Assembly (NCBI GenBank): GCA_946406115.1
Contig: OX291553.1
Coordinates: forward strand, 15,691,001-15,755,000
Direction: 5' to 3'
Source of the DNA: Apoda limacodes
Lineage: Eukaryota > Arthropoda > Insecta > Lepidoptera > Limacodidae
Length of the DNA stretch: 64,000 nt
In this document: positions 23,162-34,211 of the stretch, one piece after another
Numbering within the stretch: the stretch's first letter is position 1
Layout: the number at the start of each line of letters is the position of its first letter
Position numbers and translations under genes: made by a program
Notes under the pieces: model-generated
Databases searched by the model: none
What the model saw: the letters and a program-made list of their open reading frames with translations, nothing else
What the model was told of the DNA's origin: nothing

Positions 23162-23278
23162 TCACTTTAAAAATGATTACAAATGATTCTCCAAGTCTTA
23201 AAACGTAAAGAAATCACAAAATGCTCGATTTCGATTTTCGGACCTATTCCAATAACTTCTCAAGAGAAGTTAAAAAAC
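22742..23278. mobile_element. 537-bp insertion in the right arm of the long-inverted-repeat element
   Basis: The left arm supplies the empty site (AATAAAAT|TTAAGACAGTC), so the extra block in the right arm is defined to within a base or two. It carries a GATCCGCCAT...AACGAACCGCTGG block also present at 7690-7840 and an (AC)n run. No target duplication is evident. Confidence 0.65.
23094..23157. repeat. (AC)n microsatellite
   Basis: About 32 uninterrupted AC units. Confidence 0.97.
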
Positions 23279-23392
23279 TTAAGGCAGTCTGCAAACTGGT
23301 GGTATTTCCGTATATATGAAAGAAGAAACTGACTGACTGTTTTAATGACATATCAACACACAGACCAGATCGCTAGGTCTAGGAATTTGAAA

Positions 23393-24321
23393 TTGAGCAG
23401 TGGGTTCTTTACTTGACGTAGGGTAGGGTCCACTATTGATTGATCAGGATTTTGCAAAATTCATCCCCTGAAGGGGAAAAGTGGGGGATGGAAGTTTATA
23501 TAAATTCAGTCAATTTTGATAACTATAAATGCATAAAAATTTATACTTGGCCTTTAAATTGAAAATAAAGATTGACATCTGTTGCCGTTTTTGAAAAATC
23601 ATCCCCTAAGTGAATAACAGGGAATGAAACTTTGTCTAAGAATTCCGATAGTGTCCGATTGTGGCGCTGCGGTCGGGTTGTTAATTTTTGATATTAAAAA
23701 TGAATTCGTAGCAGCTCATGTTTTTGGTGTAAATAAGTAAATAGGGCAAGTAAGCACAGGATAAGCGAACAGGAAGGAAAGTGGAGCAAGTGGAAAAGGA
23801 AGAGGGGGAATAAATGACACAAAGTTCGCGGATTGAAAAGCAAATTTCAGATATTCATTTCGGTATGTTTAGTTAATTTTTGTTTTGCGCGATTAACAGT
23901 TATTCAGTTTTAAGCTATAAAACCGTAAAGTAACAAAATAAAATAGCCTTATAAATTACTATTGATGTAATAAAGTAATTTTAACAATGTATTTACAAAA
24001 AATAAAATACATTGCACAAATATGAGAATAAATAAAACTTATCTATATATGTATATACAACGTGTAACATAAGTGTGCGATAATGCAGCTGAATGAAAGG
24101 TTAAATTTTTTTTAACTTTTTCCTTCCTTCCTTGGGGATAGTTGTTCAGTATAAGGAGCATAATTGTACCCTACAATATTATTGTACCCTTATGTTACAC
24201 GTAGGATAATATTCAAAAACTTTTTTGCAAACTCTAAGTCGTGCTTAAGACGCGTAATTTTTAATTTACTTTGACAAGGTTTCATCCTATTCTGAACGCG
24301 CGTTCAGAACCGCGATGGTTT
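23393..24321. other. Intergenic, repeat-derived
   Basis: No gene. 23450-23650 has two CATCCCCT blocks like those in other dispersed repeats. Confidence 0.5.
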
Positions 24322-24400
24322 TAGATTTTTAAGATTTTTATTTCTCATAAGATTATTACAAATCCTTACATGAGATTACATTTGATTAATTTTTTTTATA
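24322..24400 (-). mobile_element. 3' end of the first LINE family, inverted
   Basis: Minus strand reads CTCATGTAAGGATTTG...AATCTTATGAGAAATAAA, matching 2017-2065. Confidence 0.75.
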
Positions 24401-24814
24401 TTTGAAGTATTTATAAATTTTTTTGATGGGCGACGGACGGTACATTTAATCGTCTAAAAAATTATTATAGAAACATAAACGTGTCAGTCAGCTAGTGAAT
24501 TGTGACAGTGGTAGCAGTAAGAAATCGCTTATCTTTAATACATAAAACTGGTTTCGTTAATGTGTAACCAGAGCCGGGTAGCACACTTCAGCTGATCGTA
24601 GGTTAATCGTTGGGTAGATAATTATTAAGATAATTACTGTGTGTGTGTGTGTGTGATTGTTGTAAATACATATGGATATGTGTAAATTATTTATGTGATG
24701 TGTTAATATGTATGTATTATATATATATCTATTTACGCATATATTAATTTTGGTATGTAGAGTGTTATTAAATTATTTAATAGTAAGTTTATTTCTAAGT
24801 AGTTTTATATCATA

Positions 24815-25032
24815 ATATAATAAATCAATAAATATTTTTGGACATTAAACTCAGCGCCGTCTGGTCCTAAAGTAAGTAAAGCTTGTGTTACGGATACAAA
24901 AACGTATATATTACTTTTCTTTGTAAATACCTACATATACACCATTGTTTATTACATAAATGTTTGTCCAGTACGGGAATCTAACTAACACCCTCTGCTC
25001 AGCAGCCGGTCACACTACCAACTAGGCTGCGA
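24815..25032 (-). mobile_element. tRNA-derived SINE (minus strand)
   Basis: Head on the minus strand has CAGCCTAGTTGGTAG (box A) and a degenerate box B (GTTAGATTCCCG). The tail carries the shared ATCCGTAACACAAGCTTT segment and ends GTCCAAAAATATTTATTGATT. The same tail occurs at 27065, 49845 and 50058. Confidence 0.8.
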
Positions 25033-25107
25033 GGAAAGCCGTAGAAAAGTTGAAATTTTAATTTAAATAGTACCTCATCTTATTATTTATGTGTCTGATA
25101 TAAGCTT

Positions 25108-25265
25108 CTATTCGCAAATTCGGCCCCATATAGAGTACTGCTGCCATCTCTGGGAGGGTGCACCCGGATATCAGCTTGGCCCTTTTGACTCGGTTCAAGG
25201 ACGGGCTATGAGAATTGTCGACGATCCCAAACTCACTTGCCGTATCGAGCCCTTAAGCCTGAGGA
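25108..25265 (+). mobile_element. Internal fragment of the 13470-15821 LINE family
   Basis: Matches about 15270-15425 with scattered substitutions: GAGTACTGCTGCCATCTCTG, ACCCGGATATCAGCTTGGCC, GAGAATTGTCGACGAT. Confidence 0.92.
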
Positions 25266-25440
25266 TATAGCTTGTATCGATAACCAAAAGTGATAATAGG
25301 TTCTTGAGTGGGAAGCACTGATTGGAAGAAGTAGAGAGCGACCTCCTGTAGTTGGACAAACGATCAGGTTAGAGCCACAGGAATACAGTTGTAGCAGACG
25401 GCTTTAAACCGGCCGCTATGGAGACATATGCGCTGAGAAA

Positions 25441-26390
25441 AAAATATTGTCAAATTGACAAAAAAAATTTGTTACTGTGGCGCCCACCAAGATACATAGA
25501 TGGAATGATAACGTTTTTATAGTCACTTTATATTTTGATAGTTCAAAAACGCTGTCGAAGTTTTAGCCAGAGTCACTAAAAGGGTGTGCAAGGGAAATCA
25601 CGCGCCCTTTTATACACTCTAACTGGTAACATTGCCCTTCCAGTCCCGCAAACTTACGTGTTATTTACCATTGAACACATATATACACGCACCTATGGTT
25701 ATGATCTTGAAAACTGTTCCTATTCCTAAAAAGAAAGCTATTACCACATAATCGGCTAGTATTCTTCAAGAAATTTACTCAATCCTTGATCGATAGCTGT
25801 AGCACGTGTAGGTATATTTTTACAAAAATAAAGACAAAAATCGAAATAAAATTGATAATCGTCCATTACCCACTTGAACCGGAGTGAAAGTGAACGAAAC
25901 AAACGTTCGCTCTAGTCGCAACGCAATGTTGCCACCCTATCAACTGACATATTCCAAGCGACATCGTTTTATTTAGTCAATTTATTGTAACTTTGTATTA
26001 TTAGCAAAGTGTACTAACGAATTTGCTTTATAAAGTATATTTTGTTGTAATCTAAATTTTTCCATAAGTACGTTGACAACTCACGATTGTCAAACCAACA
26101 AAATATATTTTGTTTTAATCTTAATTTTGCCTATGGTCACTGCGACAACTTAACATTGTCACTTCAACAACTTAGGATGCTTAAAATATTGTCGATTTGA
26201 CAACTTAAGACTGTCAATTTAACAATGTATTTTATTCGTAGCTTTAATATCGAAGTTCAATAGCTACTGTAGCAATTAACGCATCTAACAATAAAAGGGT
26301 TAATGTCGGAACTATATGAGTTTTAATGTACGGTATTTATAAAAAGCTAACAAAGCCTATTTGGCACTTTGTTAGCGATTTTTTTTTCTG
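25441..26390. mobile_element. ~0.95-kb non-autonomous insertion with repeated ATTGTCAN(4-5)RACAA motifs
   Basis: Its edges are set by the split LINE. Ends resemble short inverted termini: CTGAGAAAAAAAT on the left, ATTTTTTTTTCTGTG on the right. Motifs ATTGTCAAATTGACAA (near 25446), ATTGTCAAACCAACAA (26086), ATTGTCACTTCAACAA (26155), ATTGTCGATTTGACAA (26188) and CTGTCAATTTAACAA (26211) recur. No open frame of note. Confidence 0.6.
26346..26376. repeat. Perfect 10-bp-stem hairpin
   Basis: GCTAACAAAG and CTTTGTTAGC face each other across 11 bp, just inside the right end of the insertion. Confidence 0.8.
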
Positions 26391-26460
26391 TGTGGGGGAG
26401 GCCTACGTCCAACATTGGACGTCTTCGGGCCGAGACGAATATGAAGACGGTATAGCATGA

Positions 26461-27064
26461 ATGACAAAAAAACTCGCAATGTGAACGTTATACCACATTA
26501 GATATAAGATACGGCGCAATTTTTCTACTAGTAATAAACCGTCATATTTATTTTGATAATACCAACTGCTATGATTGGGCCATAACTTTTTATTATGTAA
26601 TTATAACAATAAACTGTGTAATAGTAACAACAAGATATAAAATCATAAATCCAACATTATATTTTTTAATTTTGTTTGTTTTGTAAGTATTTAATGTACT
26701 AATTGTTCCATTCCGTCAACTTTGCTGCTCAAGATATTTTATAGACAATTTAACAATAGTTTGACAGCGTTTTTGCAATTTTTCACTGCGCGATGTAGAA
26801 ATAATAATAAAATAAATAATAAAAATTTGAGGGAAATACTCATGTAGCGGTACAATATGATCCGCTAGTCTCGAACTTAATGTTTACAAACGGCAGGACT
26901 TTATTATCGGGTTTTAGTAAAATGAGACGATGGTGGTATTACTGAATAATACTTATTTTGTCACACGAATATACAAACCAAATTAATGCGACACACACAG
27001 TTGACACAGATTAAACGTCAAAAACAAACATAGCATACACAAAGCTGTTTAACTAAAGTCGCCA
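26461..27064. other. Intergenic, AT-rich
   Basis: Nothing recognised. Confidence 0.5.
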
Positions 27065-27292
27065 ACACTAAACAAAGTTTGTACTATAGATACCAGGCAA
27101 AGGGTATAAATACATATATATACTTTTCTTTTGTAAATATATACGTATTATACATAGAAAATACACAGTCTCAAGACAAACACAAATTTTCACCAAATAA
27201 TCAATGTTTGTCTTGTGCGGGAATCAAACCCACGCCCGATTTTTCTGCAGTCGAGTCATTACCCACTGAGCCATGGAGCCGACAAATAGCTA
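27065..27292 (-). mobile_element. tRNA-derived SINE (minus strand), well preserved
   Basis: Minus strand has box A TGGCTCAGTGGG and box B GGTTTGATTCC at tRNA-like spacing, then a body with ATACGTATATATTTACAAAAG and TGGTATCTATAGTACAAAC. Not a tRNA gene: no anticodon arm pairs properly and it carries the SINE tail. Confidence 0.85.
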
Positions 27293-28487
27293 TAAGATCC
27301 TCTTCTGTGCAAAATTTCAGGATTTTATGACAACTTAGTCATTTACTTACTAATTTTAATAGACTTTATTTAGGTTGTATGAGAAAAATCTGGAACCTTA
27401 TTGGGTCTCGAGCTATTCGAACTCTGAAACTCGAAACAAAAATGCATGGAAGTCTGACTTACCTCTCGATACCTGTGAATGTTATTGCATACATTTTACT
27501 CTCGAATTTCAGAGTCCAAATAACTCGAGACTGTTCCCAATAATTTTCAAGGTTCCCGCTTCGGATTATCTTTAAATTGTATTGCGTAGAAAGAGTCACT
27601 TACATATTCCGCCGCGTTAAAACAGATAAGATTCTACTGTTAATTTAATCCTTTTATTTGATTTCTTCAGCTGTTAACACTGTCTGTATTTACGTGAGCA
27701 TATTATATATTATATTTAAATTACTATCATGCCTGCACTTACTGTTTATTACATGATAGAGAGTAGATGCTTTAGTCGTCGTACGTTTCCACTGCAGGGA
27801 CAGAAGCCTCTCCTAAATGGATGCTAAGACCATGGACCACTACGCCGTGGTACGCCTAGTTAAGTGCGAGTTGGGCTCATGCATTCTGTGGTTCTATGGA
27901 CCCATTTTATAGACATGATTAATTTGAGAGAATATTTTTAATCAAAATAAACAGAAGTCAAGATTAGTTGTAAAATATTGATAATTTAAAAATGTGTAGG
28001 TGAAATTGGTTTTTAGTTTTCTAAAAAACATTCAGCTTCTATAATGTAGCAGTAAGAAAGATTTTGTAGGTGATATCATTCAAAATTCCCAAGAAATTAA
28101 AAGCTAACATTCTTTGAACTTCGCAATGAATATCTTAGTTTTATTTACCTACTTTTCTTCTTTGTCTTCGTCTGCTGCTGAGAGAAGATAAAGGTAGAAA
28201 TACTTTTTAAATGTGATTTCTATTATTTCTTTTCATTTCAATACCGAGAATTTACATAATATTACTATATTTTATACCTATTAGTATATTCCTTATCAGC
28301 CTTATACGTTTCTACTGTTGGGGAACGGCCTACCTTCACCGAGGGTGATTTGGGCCATAATCCACACGTGGGCCTAGTGCGGATTGTGACGTATGCATAA
28401 TGTTTTCTTTAACCAAAAAGCCAGTGCTGTGAATACTCATTGGTACACACTAAGTACATTAGGAATCAGTAAATGTCAAATCTTTAG
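27293..28487. other. Intergenic with repeat fragments
   Basis: No gene supported. 28295-28395 is a minus-strand piece of the repeat with CACTAGGCCCACGTGTGG. Confidence 0.5.
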
Positions 28488-28673
28488 TTTAAGTCGGTGG
28501 TGGCTCAGTGTCGGAGTGGTGTTCCGATTTCACCTGGTGCCCTGAGTGGCGGAGGATCAAACCCGGCGTTTACCAATTTGTCTTTTTTTAATTCCTTAAG
28601 TACATTGATTATGCATACCACTAGCTTTCGGTGAAGGAAACCATCGCGAGGAAACCTGCAAACGTCAAAAAGA
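28488..28673 (+). mobile_element. tRNA-derived SINE (plus strand)
   Basis: GTGGCTCAGTGTCGG and GAGGATCAAACCC serve as A and B boxes; the body ends GGTGAAGGAAACCATCGCGA, GGAAACCTGCA. The same end is at 37935-37985. An 82-codon frame (28631-28879) that starts in it is not considered a gene. Confidence 0.7.
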
Positions 28674-30308
28674 TAAAAAAATTAAATCAAAGTTACATGT
28701 TACGTTCCATACATTTGAGACATCTGCGTATGAACAGGGTTGAGCAAGTTAACAACTATCTGTGGTGGAGGTCGTACGGAGAGGAGCGATCGAGGCTAGA
28801 CCGCCCTGATAGGGTGCATCGAATGACTCTGATATTAGAGTCTATCAGCGAATGCAGAGGTGAGCAATTTATTATTTAGCCAGGTAGGCACTTTGTGCCA
28901 CCGTCGTAAAGCGTAACGTCGTACCTAGTCAGGAGGGAGCGATGACCTTGGTTTGAGTGCCCGGGCCGCGAGGAGTAAACCTCTATAAAGAATTATCAGC
29001 GGGGCAGGGTTTTCTAATGTATAGGAATCTTCTCCTGGCACTTCATGGGGGCTTCGGGCGGCTAAAGTTAACGGGGTCTGCAGCCGCAGCACTACAGTAA
29101 AAATGAAGTTTTGATTTATTTGAGAATGTAAAAGTATGCGGCATAAATAAGCATATTTTTTGATAGCGTTGACTTGGAGAAGATTGATTTTTTAATAGAT
29201 TTGAGTAACCGTAGACCTAAATAATTTCGTGAGCAGACTGAGTGGCGCTCTAGAATTCATTGGAATGTGATTCAAATAACCAAGCCGTTCCCAATTGCTA
29301 GCTATTCTTTATAACGAAGAATAATAAACGTTTCACCTTCGTATAATTTAGATTTAATTGAAGTTGAATAAAAAACTTGATGCCATTCGAATACTGACGA
29401 AACAAATATCCTTATATACTGCTTTAATTTTGAAGTTGAACGTCTTTGAAGTCGTCTCCAAATGCCAAAATTAAATTACCTATACATTTTTATGTGTTTT
29501 AACGCGTTTCGTTATAAAGCGTAAAAAAAGTAAAAAAATAGATTTTTTTAAATGTTCAAAGCATTTAGAAAACATTTAATTTTATAATTTAATATCTGTA
29601 TTCATATATACCTACATGTAATGTATGTGTTTTAGTTTAAATTTGAAGAGTAAGATTATTGAAAATCATAAATTTTTTATCTGTTTTTATTTTCTATTAG
29701 GAGCACAATTTTATTATTATACGGTGAATACCGTAAATAATATAAATGATTATTTAAAATAAGAAATATCATTGAGTAGGGGTTTCTATATCTTATCTTA
29801 GAATTCTAGATTTTTTAGATTACATATTATGAACCCTGTAAATTGCAAAGTCAAATATTTCTGTAGAAACTCATTTTTTAAATTCGCTTTTTTAAATTAA
29901 AAATATAAATTGGCAGCACTAGTGGACGCCCGGAAGCCTCCTAATGTCACATCTCTCTCAACTGATGCATACCATTCACCTTTTGCGCCAAAACATCGGG
30001 AATTCACGCAAACATACGGAATCTCGCATTAGATTCGACATAATAATCTGCTTGTAAAATTCACATTCTATAAAAGGTCAAAAATTCTAGGCTAATGTAG
30101 TTTATTTTGAACACATTTTTGCAATATCAAAAGTAAAGTCGTGCATAAAAGGTTTGCACAATTCGCCTTTCTACATAGTTCCCTAGACTACAAGGTCACT
30201 TTAACGCGTCAAGCTGATGAATAACCAATGCACATTTGAGGTCGTAAATATTATAAAGCAAGAGTTATAGGGTTCCGTAACCAAAGGGCAAAGGGCTTGG
30301 TTTAAAAA
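28674..30308. other. Intergenic; GC-richer block at 28880-29100
   Basis: 28900-29095 is GC-richer than its surroundings (GTGCCCGGGCCGCGAGGAG) and looks like transposon DNA, but no protein motif is visible. Confidence 0.45.
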
Positions 30309-30490
30309 TATCCATACTAATATTATAAATTCGCAAGAACGAGAAACTCTGCCTGTCTGTCTGTTTGTTAGTTTGTTACCTCTTTAGGCTTAAACCGCTG
30401 AACCGATTTCGATGAAATTTGTTATGGAGATAGTTTGAGTACTTGGGAAGGACACATAATAGTTTTTAATCCAAAATATATAAATTATAG
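30309..30490 (+). repeat. Dispersed repeat, GATGAAATTTG family
   Basis: CCATACTAATATTATAAAT, CTGTCTGTCTGTTTG, AACCGCTGAACCGATTTCG. Same family as 2690 and 58844. Confidence 0.8.
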
Positions 30491-31429
30491 AATTATTACC
30501 CTCTTAATGTCATGATAGTTAAGTTATATTTAGTTGTTATTGTATTTTGTAGACATAGTATTTCATTCATTTTACATTCATAACGGTGTCACTTTGATTT
30601 GTGCTTTAATGTGAACTCAAAATTGAAATTGAAGTAGAGTGTGTATGGTGACAGAAATATAACCGAGGTAGATTCTAAGCATAATATAATACTTGCATGG
30701 ATTTAATATAGTGACCTTTTAGAAGAAGACCTGTAAAGTGAATCACAAAAGAATAAAAAAGCCCAGTCAAAGCTATTCAGTAAGAAGCCAATGCAGACGT
30801 TTGAAAGCGATCAAAGAAAAAACCCGACAAAGGTAACAACAATGAAGGCAATCCTGGAAGAAAGTAATGATGGTAAATTATTTTTTTTATGTAACGAAAA
30901 TCGAAAAAACCAAAAAATGTTTGAGATTTGTACATTGTACCATCATTTTAAATATTGAACATATTATTATTATTGTATAACATATATACATATTGTATAA
31001 CAAACACACTTGACAAATTTTGGTAGACTCGCGAGTTCATTAACCCAAAACATTGTTATTCACCAGCCTCGATCAATGGCCCCGATGGACAAATTTTGAA
31101 AACAATTTACCGGGTAACCAAGCCTGACGAGTTTTTGGCAAACATAACGACTTAAATAGAAAATGGAAGCCTCGTACAAGTGCTTTTAAACTATAGACTA
31201 AACATTGTGCTTAAAAATAAGACCATAGAAAAAACACATGAATTCTACTTCAATACTCTACTAAAAAGTAAAAACTAAGCCTCTAACTAAACAGATATAT
31301 TGACACAACATTAAGTACGTGTTTTCTTCGCTTTGAAGTCGGATGCCAATAGACAGTTTTTACTTTTTTGCACTGCAAATTTTGGGTATTCGACTTCAGA
31401 GCGAAGAAAACACCTATATTATTGGCAGT
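30491..31429. other. Intergenic
   Basis: No supported gene. Confidence 0.5.
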
Positions 31430-31620
31430 CAACGGCAACTCCTCAATTATGGAAAAAAAAAGATAATACTTGACGTTTTCAAGTAGCTTATGTCCTTTTC
31501 CGGGACTCAAACTTTCACAAATTTCATCTTGATCGATACAGCGGTTTCAGCGTGAAGAGGTAACAGACAGATTAACTTTCGCATTTGTAATATTTATTAC
31601 CATATTATAGTATAGATAGT
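31430..31620 (-). repeat. Dispersed repeat, GATGAAATTTG family (minus)
   Basis: Reads CAACGGCAACTCCTCAATT ... GTCCTTTTCCGGGACTC ... GTGAAGAGGTAACAGACAG on the plus strand. Confidence 0.8.
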
Positions 31621-34088
31621 TTTAAGTATATGTATGTGCAAAAATATAATTATGATGGCGCTAACGCCACTAGTACTATTAAATATCGGAAAACTCTTAA
31701 ATATCTGAATTCCTTCACTCGATTGACGATATTTGACGCTTCACATGGTGCGCCCCCTATGCTACATAAAAACAAAAAATATTAATTGACATGTTTGACA
31801 TTATTTTTACAACCTAATAAGTGTTTCGGTACATATTGTATACTGTTTAGCGAATTATCAAAGTATTGTATTATTACTTTAAATAGAACTTCTTGCCAGC
31901 TCTTTTTGGCTGAAATTAACATTGTTTATATTGTATTAATGCTTCAAAAGTGTTCTTAGAAACACATTTAAATAAATATTGTTTGATTTGAGTTTGTTTA
32001 CTTTATTACCCCCTTATTTTTCAGTAGAGTATCGAAGTCAAATTATTTTTTTGTTTCAAAACTGTATTTTTATTTAATCCTCATTCGCATGGAATGGGTA
32101 AACAGATCTTTAAAAATCTCTGCCTTGTTTTCGGCAATATTTTAACAAAATACCACGCGCTAAACTGTCATTGAGATTGCTAATAAACCCAATAAAAGTA
32201 CCCCAAAAACAATCCCATTAATTCGCAATTTCAGGTGCAAGCTTTGTTAAAAATTCAATATTTTTACCCCACGGGTAAACTTTAATAAACACTGTTGCAG
32301 CATCATTGTCTAGAATACCCGACATTGGTAGAATTCCCATACGCCAACAACGCTATGTAGTGAGTTTTCCGGGCACGTTCATCCTAAATTAGTTAAAAAA
32401 ATATCATTTACTACTCTAACATATGCTAATACGACTTTAAAGTATTACAAATAATAACAGCCTTTCAGTTAAGGAGCTATGGTTAACTCTGGGAAATACC
32501 TTACGGTTTTAAACATGTGTTAAAGCATGTAAAATGTTTACTATTAGCAATTTTTCTACTTCGAATCCGTCGTATATGAAACCGTCAACATTCTATTAAT
32601 TCGTCGAATCACAAAACGTTTGGACTGAATTTCATATACATGGCAACTTTGCGTTAAAAAAGTTAAATAGAATTTATAATGATTGGTCCAATTCCTTTTT
32701 GATGTTATTTTTATTATTATTATACATTATATAAAACAAAGTTGCGTACCGCCGTCTGTAGCGATGTACTCTTAGATCTTATTAACTAAGCAAAGCAGCT
32801 TTTAAAAACTAAAAAAAATTTTTTATGCGGTTTGCATCATTAGAGAGAGTTATTCAAGACGATGATTTATGCGTTTAGTTTAATATTTTTTTTTTTGTGT
32901 TAATTTGTTGAAATATAACGATAACAAGGAGCTTTACATGACGTGTGCTGGTTAAGAGTGAGATTAAGAATGTTCCATACATTTCTAACAGATGGTGGTG
33001 TAGGTAAGTTTATCGACATAAATAAATTTTGATAAAGTTTTTCTTTTTATCATTTTTTCAGGTCGCAACCAGTATCCAATTGAGCTAAGAGTTGGAACAA
33101 AAACGTGCAAAGAAAGGTAACGACAGTCCTAACATTTTCTTGTAAAACACTGAGACATTAAAACTATTGAATATGTCGCTTCGTATATTAGGCATCAAAA
33201 ACTTCTTTGCGTTATATGTCTTATCGTCCTTACTAACGAAATCGTATGGCACAGGCCTCTCTTTAGGAAAGGAGGCTTAATCTATAGTTCACCTCGTTCT
33301 AGGCCAATGTGGAGTGGGCGCTAGTACAGCTAAAGGGGCTTCCATACGTGGTAAAGCGGGGTGCGAAAAAAATATCTGAGCTACGAGTGGGATATCGTTG
33401 TTTAGAGCTCGTTGATTCACTGCTTACTGTAATAAAAATATTGTAAAGCAAAGGAGTTTGAAGCCATCAGAGACATGTTTTTTACAAATTTTTTTTAGAA
33501 GAATATTTTAACTTCCCATTGCCTTTGCACTTGAAGTATAGTGATTATGGTTATTAATACGTATTTTTACTAACAAATACCAATATGTTGATAAATCAGA
33601 TTTTACTTTAAAATTCCCTCATTTTTCCTATAACAAACAATTTTGCATTCTACGTTTGATACGGAACCCTAAATCTGTGAAATCCGACGCGCACTTGGCC
33701 GGTTGTTTCACTAGTTGTGCGATCTACTACCCAATAAACTAAAGCCATTGCTAGAAACTGTGCAAAAATCAATATAAAATAATTTCATATTCATATTTCC
33801 ACATAGTCTAGACCAAGCTGAAATTTTCAATTAATCTAAAAATAACTTTATTATATTTACTTCAGAAAATGTAATGAGGCATAAAACATAACATTATAAC
33901 TTTACGGGCAATATGCGATATGTAACCTACTTTAAAGTATTTAGCTAGTGAGCGTTGTTTGTATGGCTAATATTCTTTTATGTTTTTCCAAGTCAATGGG
34001 TAAAGCCATATTTTCAGCTACGTTGCTTTTGACTTCAGTTAGGTAAGCACGTTAAAAGGTAAAGTGAAATTTATCGTGTTGAATCAAA
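31621..34088. other. Intergenic downstream of the CAP gene
   Basis: AT-rich. 33235-33350 is a repeat piece (CTCTCTTTAGGAAAGG, CAATGTGGAGTGGGCG) and 33655-33705 a piece of the GGCCAAG family. No supported gene. Confidence 0.5.
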
Positions 34089-34094
34089 TTTATT
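34089..34094 (-). terminator. Possible polyadenylation signal of the CAP gene
   Basis: AATAAA on the minus strand, two bases after the stop codon. Confidence 0.45.
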
Positions 34095-34096
34095 AT

Positions 34097-34211
34097 CTAA
34101 TATGTTGGAGGTGGACAATAGTCTCCGTAGGGTTTGTCGCAGGAATCTCTGCATATAAGATGTCCTTGAGCATCTGAAGTCATGTACGGAAATTGTCCGA
34201 AAAAGTTGCCT
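34097..34211 (-). CDS. CAP gene, last exon
   Basis: 115 nt, acceptor TGTCTTTGCAG. Encodes GNFFGQFPYMTSDAQ and a Cys-containing tail ending YCPPPTY, then TAG at 34097-34099. Confidence 0.93.

Larger units (their letters stand above)
20684..23392. mobile_element. Composite element with long (~345-bp) terminal inverted repeats
   Basis: 20684-21030 is the reverse complement of 22503-23392 once a 537-bp block (22742-23278) is removed from the right copy. Landmarks are CTAGCGATTTAGGCTGTGTG vs CACACAGACCAGATCGCTAG, GCAGTCTGCAAACTGSTGG, and TCTTAGATATAGGTTTYAAA. Between the arms lie a dispersed repeat (21262-21715), a set of ACCCA/TGGGT motifs and an integrase fragment. Inverted arms around integrase remains suggest a DNA transposon, but terminal duplications were not identified. 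Confidence 0.7.
25290..26460 (+). mobile_element. LINE C-terminus interrupted by an insertion
   Basis: 25290-25440 reads as the end of an endonuclease-reverse transcriptase (GRSRERPPVVGQ, where the family has GRR-VGRPPTRW; then NRPLWRHM). The expected end, EAYVQHWTSSGRDEYE, appears about 0.95 kb later at 26395-26450. The two parts were once contiguous. Confidence 0.75.

Noticed and set aside
27215..27290. A tRNA gene (box A and box B present on the minus strand)
   Set aside because: No proper cloverleaf or anticodon arm, and it continues into a SINE body and tail.
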